A stretch of 64,000 bases of DNA. It comes from CAYVQE01 sp964633205. Lineage in GTDB: Bacteria; Myxococcota; B64-G9. This document shows positions 45,485 to 54,223 of the stretch, one piece after another. Under the pieces are notes generated by a model. That model did not search any database. It saw only the letters and a program-made list of their open reading frames with translations, and was not told the origin of the DNA. Where the stretch lies: assembly GCA_964633205.1 (NCBI GenBank), contig CAZWFN010000011.1, positions 1 through 64,000 on the forward strand, given 5' to 3'. Positions within the stretch are counted from its first letter, which is position 1. Every line of letters starts with the position of its first letter. Made by a program: the position numbers and the translations under genes.

Positions 45485-47236
45485 TCAGGGCACGCCGCTG
45501 TCGTCGGCCTGCTCTGTGGCCCGGCCGGCGCGGGCCTCGTGGACCACCCGGCCGCCGAGCACGGTCAGCAGCACCCGGGTATCGCCGATGCGCTCGGCCG
45601 GGACCGCCAGCAGATCCTGCGACAGCACCACCCAGTCGGCCAGCTTGCCGGGGCTGAGGCTGCCCTTGACGTCCTCCTCGAAGGCGGCCCAGGCGGCGTC
45701 GCAGGTCATGGCGCGCAAGGCCTGTTCGCGGCCGATGGTCTGCGCGCCGGGCACGGTGGAGCCGTCGGCCAGCCGGCGGGTGACCAGGGCGTGGAAGCCG
45801 GCGATGGGATCGACCGGCTCGACCGGGGTGTCGCTGCCGTTGACCAGCCGGGCCCCGGACTGCAGCAGGGCCCGCCAGGCATAGCCGCCGCGCTGCACCC
45901 GCTCGCGGCCCAGCCGCTCGGTCACCCAGGGCCCGTCTGAGATGCAGTGCACGGCCTGCATCGAGGCGATCACGCCCAAACGGCCGAAGCGCGGGATGTC
46001 CCGCGGGTGCAGGTGCTGGGCGTGCTCGATGCGCCAGCGCCGCTCCGCGCCGGCCTCGCCGAGCACCTGCCGGTAGACGTCGAGCACCTCGCGGTTGGCC
46101 CGGTCACCGATGGCGTGGGTGCACAGTTGGAAGTCGTGGGCCAGGGCCAGCTCGGCGCTGCGCCGCAACGCCGCCACCGGGGTGACCTCGAGGCCGGTCT
46201 GCTGCGGCCGGTCGGCATAGGGCTGGAGCAGCCGGGCCCCGTGCGAGCCCAGCGCCCCGTCGGCATAGCGCTTGATGGCCCGCACCGTCAGCCGCTGGTC
46301 GCCGCTGCCCACTTGGCGCACCCGCTCCAGCGCCGGCGCCAGCACGGCGTCCTGCTCGTCCAGCATCAGCCACAGCCGGATGTGGAGTCGGCCGCTGGCG
46401 GCCAATGCCTCGAAGAAGGCCACCTCGGCCAGGCTCGAGCCGGCGTCCTGGAAGGAGGTCACCCCGTGGCGCAGGCATTCACGGGTGGCCGCGGCCACGG
46501 TGCGCCGCCGGTCGGCCCGCCGCCGGGCCGGGCTGCGATCGGCGCGCCAGCGTTGCCAGGCGGCGCGCACCGCGTCGGTGGCGTTCTCGCGCAAGGCCCC
46601 GGTGGGCCGGCCGTCGGCGTCGCGCACGATGCGGCCGCCGGGCGGATCCGGGGTGTCGGCCGCGATGCCGGCGGCGGCCAGGGCGCGGGCGTTGGCCAGC
46701 AGGGCGTGGCCGCTGGCGTGGACCAGCATCACCGGGTTGGCGGGCGCGACCGCATCCAGCGGCGCGCCCAGCGGCAGCCCCTCGCGCTGTAGCGCCGGCG
46801 GTCGGCGCCACTTGTCCTGGTGCCAGCCGCGGCCGACGATCCAGTCTCCTGGCGCAGCCGTGGCGGCCGCCCGGCGCACCTGGCCGACGATGGCGGCGAA
46901 GGTGCGCGCCGGGCGCAGATCGAGCTGCTGCAAGGCCCGGCCCAGGGCCAGGAAGTGACCGTGGGCCTCGATGAACCCGGGCAGCACCAGCTGGCCGTCG
47001 AGCGCGATCACCCGGGTGGCCGGTCCGATGAGGCGGCGCATCGCGGCCGGCTCGCCCACCGCGGCGATGCGCCCGGCGCGGGCGGCCAGCGCCGTGGCCC
47101 GGGGCCGCTGCGGATCCAGCGTGACCACCTTGCCGCCCAGCAGCACCAGATCGGCGGGCGCCGGCTGATCGCCGGAGTTTGCGGGAGCCGCAGCGGCCAT
47201 GGCTGCCAACAGGACCAGGAGGACCACGCCGGTCAT
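45485..47236 (-). CDS. Exported amidohydrolase (YtcJ / amidohydrolase-3 family)
   Basis: The 583-residue protein has a signal peptide (VVLLVLLAAMAAAAPA). The metal-dependent hydrolase fold is shown by LPGFIEAHGHFLALG (HxH, about 85), the carboxylated-Lys or bridging region VRAIKRYADGALGSHGA, THAIGDRAN and EHAQHL (His ligands), and GSDTPVEPVDP near 465. Family members remove N-acyl or formyl groups from amides; the natural substrate is not known. Its ATG overlaps the diguanylate cyclase stop (ATGA). Confidence 0.87.
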   Translation of the reverse strand: MTGVVLLVLLAAMAAAAPANSGDQPAPADLVLLGGKVVTLDPQRPRATALAARAGRIAAVGEPAAMRRLIGPATRVIALDGQLVLPGFIEAHGHFLALGRALQQLDLRPARTFAAIVGQVRRAAATAAPGDWIVGRGWHQDKWRRPPALQREGLPLGAPLDAVAPANPVMLVHASGHALLANARALAAAGIAADTPDPPGGRIVRDADGRPTGALRENATDAVRAAWQRWRADRSPARRRADRRRTVAAATRECLRHGVTSFQDAGSSLAEVAFFEALAASGRLHIRLWLMLDEQDAVLAPALERVRQVGSGDQRLTVRAIKRYADGALGSHGARLLQPYADRPQQTGLEVTPVAALRRSAELALAHDFQLCTHAIGDRANREVLDVYRQVLGEAGAERRWRIEHAQHLHPRDIPRFGRLGVIASMQAVHCISDGPWVTERLGRERVQRGGYAWRALLQSGARLVNGSDTPVEPVDPIAGFHALVTRRLADGSTVPGAQTIGREQALRAMTCDAAWAAFEEDVKGSLSPGKLADWVVLSQDLLAVPAERIGDTRVLLTVLGGRVVHEARAGRATEQADDSGVP

Positions 47237-48231
47237 CCCCGATCCGCCGGGCCGGAATCGGCCGGCGGCCCGGGCGGTGGCTCGTCGGCCGGCTCTGCCT
47301 CGATGCGGTCGCGGCCCTTGCGTTTGGCCCGGTACATGGCCTGGTCCGAGGCGTCGATCAGCCCCTCGCCGGTGTCGATCGCCCGGGCGGGCGCGGTGGC
47401 CATCCCGATCGATACGCTGATGCGGCCGCCGGGCAGCTCGGCGAAGGCCCGCTCGGCCGTCGCGGCCTTGATGCGCCGGGCCGGCGGGACGGCGCCGGCG
47501 GCGTCGGTCTCCGGCAGCAGCACCACGAACTCCTCGCCGCCCCAGCGCGCCGGTGTGTCCACCTCGCGGATGTTGGCCCGGATGACCTCGGCCATGTCGG
47601 CCAGGACACGGTCGCCGGCCCGGTGGCCGAAATCGTCGTTGACGTGCTTGAAGTGATCGATGTCGATCATCAGACAGCTCAAGGGCGAGCCATAGCGCCG
47701 CATGCGGCTGAACTCGGTCTCCATGATCTGTTCGAACTTGCGGCGGTTGTACAGGCCGGTCAGCGGATCGGTCACCGCCATGTGCTCCATCCGCCCCAGC
47801 GCCGTCTCCAACTCGCGGTTGCGGGCGCGCAGGACGTCCTGCAGCTTCTTGGTGCGCAGGGCGGCGTAGATGCGGGCGTTGAGCTCGATCTGGTCGTAGG
47901 GCTTGGCCAGGTAGTCGTCGGCGCCGAGCTGCAGCCCGCTGACCTTGTCCTCCATCGAGCGCTTGACGGTGAGCATGATCAGCGGAATGCCGCGGGTGTC
48001 CTCGTTGGCCTTGAGCCAACGGCAGACCTCGTTGCCGTTCATGTCGGGCAGCACCAGGTCGAGCAGCACGCAGTCGATCGGATCGCTGCGGGCCACCTCG
48101 AGAGCCCGGCCACCCTCGTCGACCCAGACCACCCGGTAGCCGCAGCCCTCGAGGAAGGCCCGGGTGGCCTCGGCCTCGATGCGGTTGTCCTCGACCAGCA
48201 AGATGGTGGCCCTGGCTTCTGTCGTTTCCAT
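47233..48231 (-). CDS. Receiver-GGDEF diguanylate cyclase (PleD-like response regulator)
   Basis: The 332-residue protein makes cyclic di-GMP. The receiver has acidic VEDN, phospho-Asp in CVLLDLVLPD (about 58) and Lys in LAKPYDQ. The GGDEF domain has the active site RWGGEEF (about 230) with an inhibitory I-site RxxD five residues before it (REVD). A Lys-rich coiled segment links them. No kinase is adjacent. Its stop overlaps the amidohydrolase start. It follows metF by 25 bases. Confidence 0.94.
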   Translation of the reverse strand: METTEARATILLVEDNRIEAEATRAFLEGCGYRVVWVDEGGRALEVARSDPIDCVLLDLVLPDMNGNEVCRWLKANEDTRGIPLIMLTVKRSMEDKVSGLQLGADDYLAKPYDQIELNARIYAALRTKKLQDVLRARNRELETALGRMEHMAVTDPLTGLYNRRKFEQIMETEFSRMRRYGSPLSCLMIDIDHFKHVNDDFGHRAGDRVLADMAEVIRANIREVDTPARWGGEEFVVLLPETDAAGAVPPARRIKAATAERAFAELPGGRISVSIGMATAPARAIDTGEGLIDASDQAMYRAKRKGRDRIEAEPADEPPPGPPADSGPADRG

Positions 48232-48256
48232 GTTCCGGCGGCTCCCGGCCCAGGGC

Positions 48257-49075
48257 TCAGCCCGCCAGCACGCGGGCCAAGATCTCGAAGTGGTCGAAGG
48301 GCGGCATCAGGCAGGCGCCGGCGAAGCGCTGGCGGGCCAGTGCCAGCATCCGGCGGGCGTTGGCCACCCCGGCGGCGACCGGATCGGTGGCCTGCTGCAT
48401 GGCGCGGCGCACCGCCTCCGGCACGGCGATGCCGGCCACCTTGTTGTGCAGGAACTCGGCGTGGCGCGGTGTGCGCAGCGGCAGGATGCCGAGCACCACC
48501 GGCACCCCGCAGCCGGCCACGGCGGCGGCCAGGGCGTCGGCGCCGGGCTCGTCGTAGACCGGCTGGGTGACGGCGAACTGGGCGCCGGCGGCCACCTTGT
48601 CCAGCAGCCGCTGGGCGGCGCGCTGCAGGCCGCCCTTGGCCGGATCCGGGTCGACCACCACCCCGGTGCACAGGCCGCAGCCGCGGCCCAGCCGCACCAG
48701 CTCCAGTACGTCGATGTCGCGCACCGTGGTGGTGCTGGAGCGATCGGGCAGGGCCACGAAGTCGCCGCTGGCGGCCAGCAAGCTATCGATGCCCAGGGCG
48801 CGGGCCCCCCACAGCAGGCTCTGCAGGCTGAGCCGGTTGTGATCGCGGGTGGTGGCGTGCAGCATGGCCGGCCGGCCGCTGGCCTCGGTCAAGCGCCGGC
48901 AGAAGGCCAGCGCGCTCATCCGCGGCTTGGCCACCGGGTTGGTGGCCACCGAGAAGCCCCAGAAGTCGAGCCCCTGCAGCACCGCCAGGCGTTCGAGCAG
49001 GGCCTCGGGATCGGGCCCCTTGGGCGGCACCACCTCGACCGAGACGGCGAATCCCTGATCCAGCGCTGCGCGCAT
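48257..49075 (-). CDS. metF: Methylenetetrahydrofolate reductase family protein
   Basis: The 272-residue (beta-alpha)8 flavoprotein starts with VSVEVVPPKG and has the family's FSVATNP, MLHATTRDHNR, LAASGDF and QFAVTQPVYD segments. It reduces 5,10-methylene-THF to 5-methyl-THF for methionine synthesis or C1 metabolism. The order MTxxDRN-like TTRDHNR is intact. ATG 49075 follows GGAGG by five bases; GTG 49102 is in frame but lacks a site. It heads a six-gene operon with otherwise unrelated products. Confidence 0.88.
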   Translation of the reverse strand: MRAALDQGFAVSVEVVPPKGPDPEALLERLAVLQGLDFWGFSVATNPVAKPRMSALAFCRRLTEASGRPAMLHATTRDHNRLSLQSLLWGARALGIDSLLAASGDFVALPDRSSTTTVRDIDVLELVRLGRGCGLCTGVVVDPDPAKGGLQRAAQRLLDKVAAGAQFAVTQPVYDEPGADALAAAVAGCGVPVVLGILPLRTPRHAEFLHNKVAGIAVPEAVRRAMQQATDPVAAGVANARRMLALARQRFAGACLMPPFDHFEILARVLAG

Positions 49076-49137
49076 GTCCACCTCCGTGTCGCCGGGGCTC
49101 ACATGATAGCCTCCCGGGTCGACGCGGACAAGCGACG

Positions 49138-49166
49138 TTGTCGCGGCCGGGTATGGGTGTCATAAT
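49138..49166 (+). promoter_or_regulatory. Sigma-70-type promoter for the repeat lipoprotein
   Basis: TTGTCG (49138-49143, 4/6), 17 bases, CATAAT (49161-49166, 5/6). The predicted start near 49173 is 25 bases before the ATG at 49198. Confidence 0.5.
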
Positions 49167-49197
49167 GTCGCGGGAAACGGACACGGGAGAGACGAGC

Positions 49198-50317
49198 ATG
49201 CGCGTTTGGACGAGTTGGTCCCTGCTGGGCTGCGGTCTGGCCCTGGTGTGGGGCGCTTGCGGTGGTGGTGGCGGCGAGGAGTGCACGCCGCACGACCGGA
49301 CCGTCTGCGCCGAGGAGGAGGTGTACTGGGTCGATTCCTGCGGCGAGCGCGGCGAGGTGGCCGAGCGTTGCCAGTGCGGTTGCAACGCGGATTACACCGG
49401 CTGCGCCGAGTGCGCCTGCCAGCTCGACTGCAGCGGGCGCGAGTGCGGGCCGGACGGCTGCGGCGGCGAGTGCCCGCCGGGCTGTGATGCCGGCGAGAGC
49501 TGCGAGGCCGGGCAGTGCCAGCCGGGCTGCCAGCCGGACTGCAGCGGGCGCGAGTGCGGCGCGGACGGCTGCGGCGGCGAGTGCCCGCCGGGCTGTGATG
49601 CCGGCGAGAGCTGCGANNNNNNNNNNNNNNNNNNNNNNNNNNNNNNNNNNNNNNNNNNNNNNNNNNNNNNNNNNNNNNNNNNNNNNNNNNNNNNNNNNNN
49701 NNNNNNNNNNNNNNNNCCCGCCGGGCTGTGATGCCGGCGAGAGCTGCGAGGCCGGGCAGTGCCAGCCGGGCGGCAGCGACGGCCTGCTGAGCATCGACTG
49801 CGACGTGCCCTACGTGCTCGACGCCAGCCGCATCACCGACATGAACTACATGACCATGCACTTCGAGCACCTGGTGCAGCAGTACTGCATCAGCGGCACC
49901 GTCGGCGGCATCGACGTCACCGGTTTTCCGGAGAAGATGTACTACGGCCAGCACGATCAGGCCTCGACCCTGTCGCTGGTCCAGACAAGCATGAGCGACG
50001 GCCTGTCGCCGCAGTACAGCGTCAAGCTGGACTTCGTGCCGGACAGCGACGTGGTCGCCGACGCGGTCTGGACGGTGGGCGTCGGCATTGAGGACCAGGA
50101 GGCCATCGTGGGGTTGATCCGCTACGAGGGCCAGAACAGCATGTGCCTCTACGCCCTGGGCCAGAGCGGACAGCTGACCTTCAGCCAGGCGGTCGACTGC
50201 GATCAGATCGAGGGCGGCTCGTTCTCGCTGCAGGGCAATGCCATGCTGATCAACCCCTGGGACGTGGCCGACTTCTGCTCGCAGACACCGGCCAACTTGC
50301 CCTGTTGCAACCGATGA
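49198..50317 (+). CDS. Cysteine-repeat lipoprotein, interrupted by an assembly gap
   Basis: A lipoprotein signal ends at LVWGAC (Cys about 21). After a short head come 37-residue repeats with the core DCSGRECG-DGCGGECPPGC. At least two copies precede the gap and one partial copy follows. The C-terminal 180 residues (after 49770) are a beta-rich domain of unknown family ending CSQTPANLPCCNR. The reading frames before and after the 100 Ns differ, so the filler is not the true length; the missing part is probably more repeats. GGGAGAG precedes the ATG. Its stop overlaps the next start (ATGA). Confidence 0.78.
49617..49716. other. Assembly gap (100 Ns) inside a tandem repeat
   Basis: Exactly 100 N, flanked on both sides by copies of the same 111-bp coding repeat. 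This indicates collapse of identical units during assembly. Confidence 0.99.
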
Positions 50318-51636
50318 GGCCCCCGACCGCCCGCATGCAGCGCTCGGCGGTGTTGCCGGCGGCGTGGCTGGCGGCGCTGCTGCTGGCGGCCGCGGGCGCC
50401 GGTTGCGCCTCGGGCGGTGGTGGGGCTGACGGCGGCCCGGACGCGGGCGATGGCGTCGCCGGGCCGGACGGGTCCGCCGCCGATGGAGGTGCGGACGCTG
50501 CAGCGGCCGACGGCGATACCGCCGCGGACGACGACGCGCCGGCCTATCCGCCGCCGCGCCCGGCCCTCATCCCGCTCGACGGCCAGATCCTGTTCCCGGT
50601 CCAACTCGACGACCGTCCCGCGACCTACCAGCTGGTGGTCGACAGCGGCGCCTTCGGCACCGCCGTCCACGAGCCGCTGGTGCGCGAACTCGAAAACGGG
50701 GTCGGCCGGGTCAGCATCGACTTCGGCCACGGGCTGCGGCTCGTGGATCAACGGGTGCTGGCGGCCGACCTGAGCAAGGCCGAGGACCACATCGGGGTGG
50801 CGCTGCACGGCCTGATCGGCCAGGACATCATCCAGCACCACTTCTTCGGCCTGGACTACCGGCGGGCCGAGGTGACCATGGCCGCCGCCGTGCCGCCGGT
50901 CCCCCCGCCCGGCTTCGCCGCCGCCGATGCGGTGGCGGTGCCCTATGCGCTCGAGCAGTTGATGCCGGTGGTCGAGGCCACGCTGGATGGTCAACCGTTG
51001 CGGCTGGTGGCCGACACCGGCTCGGGCGTGACCCTGGTCACCGAGTCGCTGGTCGCCGCCGACACCCTGGCCGCCGGCGTGGGCGGCTATGTCTGGCATA
51101 CCTCCTACGGCTCGGACCCGGCCACGCTGGTGCGCCTGGGCGAGCTGCGGCTCGGTGGGCTGGCCGTGGCCGACAGCTGGGCGGCGGTCATCCCGGACGA
51201 ACACCACCTGAAGCCGGTGCTGGACTCGCTGGGCGTCGCGGTCGACGGCTTCGTCGGCTATCCGGTCTACCGCCGCTGCTACTTGGCCATTTGCGGGCCC
51301 GAGAGCCGCTACCTGTGCTACCCGTACCCGGATCGCAGCCACATCGATCGCCACGAGTGGGACCGGGTGGGCATCGAGCTGCGCCGCCAGGACGAGGCGC
51401 TGTTGATCGACATGGTCTTCAGCCCGTCGGACGCCGCCGCTCAGGGCCTGGCGCCGGAAGACGAGCTGCTGGCGATCGACGGCCAAGCGGTGGCCGGCCG
51501 CCCGCTCGACGATCTGCGCCGGGCCTTGCGCGGCCAGCCCGGCGAGAGCCGCAGCCTGCGCCTGGCGCGCGACCCGGAGCCGATCGAGATCGAGGTGGCC
51601 GTCGATCGCCTGCTCGAGCCGCTGCCCACCGACTAA
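50314..51636 (+). CDS. Lipoprotein aspartyl protease with two DxG motifs and a PDZ domain
   Basis: The 440-residue protein has a lipobox (LLAAAGAGC) and an Asp/Gly/Ala-rich linker. It then has two aspartic-protease-like halves, each with an active-site motif: VVDSGAFGTAV (about 110) and VADTGSGVTLV (about 230). A PDZ domain follows (about 360-430, AAAQGLAPEDELLAIDGQAV). Retropepsin-like proteins usually carry one such motif and dimerise; here one chain has both. It is tethered to the envelope and its substrate is unknown. Its ATG overlaps the upstream stop; its end overlaps the convergent ParA-like gene by four bases. Confidence 0.82.
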   Translation: MRPPTARMQRSAVLPAAWLAALLLAAAGAGCASGGGGADGGPDAGDGVAGPDGSAADGGADAAAADGDTAADDDAPAYPPPRPALIPLDGQILFPVQLDDRPATYQLVVDSGAFGTAVHEPLVRELENGVGRVSIDFGHGLRLVDQRVLAADLSKAEDHIGVALHGLIGQDIIQHHFFGLDYRRAEVTMAAAVPPVPPPGFAAADAVAVPYALEQLMPVVEATLDGQPLRLVADTGSGVTLVTESLVAADTLAAGVGGYVWHTSYGSDPATLVRLGELRLGGLAVADSWAAVIPDEHHLKPVLDSLGVAVDGFVGYPVYRRCYLAICGPESRYLCYPYPDRSHIDRHEWDRVGIELRRQDEALLIDMVFSPSDAAAQGLAPEDELLAIDGQAVAGRPLDDLRRALRGQPGESRSLRLARDPEPIEIEVAVDRLLEPLPTD

Positions 51637-52391
51637 CCCGCCAGGCGCCACAGCTCGCGGGCCAGCTTTCGCAATTGCTCGGCCACCGGGCTGGCCGGGG
51701 CGAAGTCGAACACCAGCTGGTAGGCCAGACCGGCCTGGTTGAGCACCTCGGCCCGCGGGATGCGGGTGCGCAGCACGGGCAGCTCCAGCTCGCCAAAGGC
51801 CTCGTCCATGGCCGTGTTGGTGGCGCTGGTGCGCCGGTCCCACAAGTTGACCACCGCCGCCATGGGACCGCCCCGGGCGTCGCTGACATCCAGGTGGGCG
51901 GCGCGGATCTCGTCCAGGCCTTGCAGCGCGTGGGCCATGGCCGGCACCGGTACCACCACCGCGTCGGCGCAGGCCAGGGCGGCCTCGGTGTAGGCGTTGA
52001 GCTGCGGCGGGGTGTCGATCACCAGCGCCGCGAAGGTCGCCTCCAGCCGGGCCAGCGCCCGCGGCACGGCCTGCAGCCGGTGGCCCCAACGGAACAGGTC
52101 GCGCTCCAGCCCGGTCATGCGCGGGCTGGCCGGGGCCACGGTCAGGTTTTCGGTCGCGGCCGGTTGCAGCAGCTCGGCCAGACCGCGCCGCGGCCGGGGC
52201 CCGAAGGCGTCGGCCACGCAGGGCCCATCGGGTTCGATCTCGACGCCGGCCATGGCGCCGGCGTGGGCCTGGGGGTCGAGATCCAGCAACAGGCAAGGCT
52301 TGTCGCTGGTGGCCAGGGCGGCGGCGGTGTGTACCGCCAGGGTGGTCTTGCCGACCCCGCCCTTGATCGAGGCGAAAGCGATGGTGCGCAT
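51633..52391 (-). CDS. ParA/MinD-type ATPase
   Basis: A 252-residue P-loop ATPase with the deviant Walker A SIKGGVGKTTLAVH (about 8), switch I LLDLDPQAH and switch II VIDTPPQ. It belongs to the ParA/Soj/MinD group that positions chromosomes, plasmids or protein clusters. No ParB or DNA-binding partner lies next to it, so an orphan positioning role is likely. It follows the carboxyltransferase gene by nine bases. Confidence 0.9.
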   Translation of the reverse strand: MRTIAFASIKGGVGKTTLAVHTAAALATSDKPCLLLDLDPQAHAGAMAGVEIEPDGPCVADAFGPRPRRGLAELLQPAATENLTVAPASPRMTGLERDLFRWGHRLQAVPRALARLEATFAALVIDTPPQLNAYTEAALACADAVVVPVPAMAHALQGLDEIRAAHLDVSDARGGPMAAVVNLWDRRTSATNTAMDEAFGELELPVLRTRIPRAEVLNQAGLAYQLVFDFAPASPVAEQLRKLARELWRLAG

Positions 52392-52400
52392 GGGTCGGCC

Positions 52401-54131
52401 TCAGGCGATCTTGGCCAGCTCCTGCTCGAAGTCGACGTGCTCGCCGACCTGGACCAGGATGGCCGCCACGGTGCCGGCCCGCGGGGCGCGGGTTTCGAAA
52501 CGGGTCAGCAGGTGCTCCTGGACCATCAGCAGCTCGCCGGCGGTCACGGTCTGGCCGACCTTGACCGGGATGCGCACCACCCGCCCGGGCATCTCGGCGT
52601 GCACCGGCTCGCCGTCGACCGCGGCCGGGTCGATGCACGGCAGGCAGTCGGCCGCGGGCATCCGCACCACCACCGGTCGTTCCGGCGCCGATTGGGCATC
52701 GCCCGCCCCGGCGGCGGGGGCTTCTTTTTGCTTCTTGCGCAGCGCCAGCTGCCCCTCGCCCTTCAAAAAGGCGATGCCCTTGTCGCCGCAGGTGGCGGCG
52801 ATGAACAGGTTCTCCTCGGTCTTGAGCACCCCGGCCGCGTCCAGCCGGCGCCGGGCCATCGCCAGGCCCTTGTTCGGATCGGCGTCGTTGTGATCCAGCG
52901 GGCTCTCGCGGGTCGGCTCCAGGCCCAGCTGCTCGGCGGCGATGCGGACCACCTCGGCGTCGGGCTCGACCGGGGTCTTGCCGTAGTAGCCGAGCACCAT
53001 CTTGCCGTAGCCCTCGGCGATGCGCTCCCAAGGCCCGAGCATGACGTTGTTGAAGGCCTGCTGGAAGTAGAACTGTGACACCGGCGTGACCGAGGTGCCG
53101 TAGCCGCCGCGGCGGACCACCTCGCCCATGGCCGCGATCACCGCCGGGTACTTGTCGAGGATGTCGGCGTCGCGCATCATCTGGGTGTTGGCGGTCAGGG
53201 CGCCGCCGGGCATGGGCGACAGCGGGATCTGCGGCTCGACCGCCGTGGCCTCGGGCGGCACGAAATAGTCCGCCAGCGCGTCCTTGAGCACCTGCTCGGC
53301 CTCGAGCACCCGCCGGTAATCGATGTCCAGGCTGTACTCCGAGCCGCGCAGGGCGTGCCACATGGTCAGTACGTCCGGTTGGGCCGTGCCGTGGGAGACC
53401 GGCGCCAGCGACAGATCGATCTGATCGACGCCGGCCTCGATGGCGGCCAGGTAGCAGGCGATGCCCAGCCCGGCGGTGTCGTGGGTGTGGAACACCATTC
53501 GGGTGCCGTCGGGCAGCAGCTGGCGGGCCTGGCGCAGGGTCTCGTGGACCTTGCCGGGAACCGAGGTGCCCGAGGCGTCCTTGAAGCAGATGGCCTCGAA
53601 GGGCACCCCCGAGTCGAGGATACGCCGCACCACCTGCATGTAGAACTCCGGCGTGTGGGCGCCCTGGCAGTCGGGCGGCAGCTCCATCATGGTCACCGCG
53701 ATCTCGTGCTCGAGGCCGGCGTCGGCGATGGCCTGGCCGCTGTAGACCAGGTTGTCGACGTCGTTCAGGGCGTCGAAGTTGCGCACCGCGCTGATGCCGT
53801 GCTTGGCGAACAGCTCGGCATGCAGCTGGATGACGTCGCGCGGCTGCGATTCCAGCCCGACCACGTTGATGCCGCGGGCCAGGGTCTGCAGCTTGGCCGC
53901 GGGACCGGTCTCGAGCCGGAAAGCGTCCTTCATGTCGAAGGGGTTTTCGCGCAGGTAGAAGCACAGCGACTGGAAGCGCGCCCCGCCGCCGGCCTCGAAG
54001 TGATCGAAGCCGGCCGCGGCGGCCGCGGCCACCGCCGGCATGATGTCGGTCGACAGCACCCGCGCACCGTGGACGGACTGCAGCCCGTCGCGGAATGCCG
54101 TGATCATGACATCGACCTTCTTCTCACCCAT
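52401..54131 (-). CDS. Carboxyltransferase (pyruvate carboxylase B / oxaloacetate decarboxylase alpha-like) with degenerate biotinyl domain
   Basis: The 576-residue protein has a complete carboxyltransferase TIM barrel. It shows FRDGLQS (substrate/metal Asp), the carboxylated Lys in CFKDASG and metal His ligands in VFHTHDTAG. A PYC_OADA-type helical part follows. The last 75 residues form a biotinyl/lipoyl-type barrel, but where the biotin Lys should sit (EAMKM) the sequence reads VQEHLLTRF. It therefore cannot be biotinylated at the usual site and may use a separate carrier. ATG 54131 has GGAGG six bases upstream. Confidence 0.85.
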   Translation of the reverse strand: MGEKKVDVMITAFRDGLQSVHGARVLSTDIMPAVAAAAAAGFDHFEAGGGARFQSLCFYLRENPFDMKDAFRLETGPAAKLQTLARGINVVGLESQPRDVIQLHAELFAKHGISAVRNFDALNDVDNLVYSGQAIADAGLEHEIAVTMMELPPDCQGAHTPEFYMQVVRRILDSGVPFEAICFKDASGTSVPGKVHETLRQARQLLPDGTRMVFHTHDTAGLGIACYLAAIEAGVDQIDLSLAPVSHGTAQPDVLTMWHALRGSEYSLDIDYRRVLEAEQVLKDALADYFVPPEATAVEPQIPLSPMPGGALTANTQMMRDADILDKYPAVIAAMGEVVRRGGYGTSVTPVSQFYFQQAFNNVMLGPWERIAEGYGKMVLGYYGKTPVEPDAEVVRIAAEQLGLEPTRESPLDHNDADPNKGLAMARRRLDAAGVLKTEENLFIAATCGDKGIAFLKGEGQLALRKKQKEAPAAGAGDAQSAPERPVVVRMPAADCLPCIDPAAVDGEPVHAEMPGRVVRIPVKVGQTVTAGELLMVQEHLLTRFETRAPRAGTVAAILVQVGEHVDFEQELAKIA

Positions 54132-54223
54132 TCTCGCCTCCGCAGGCGCCACCGGCGACCGCCGCCTTCGCGGGCGCGGCGCAGGGCGCCTCGGGACTAT
54201 TTAGCAGCAAGCGTCGGCCGGGA

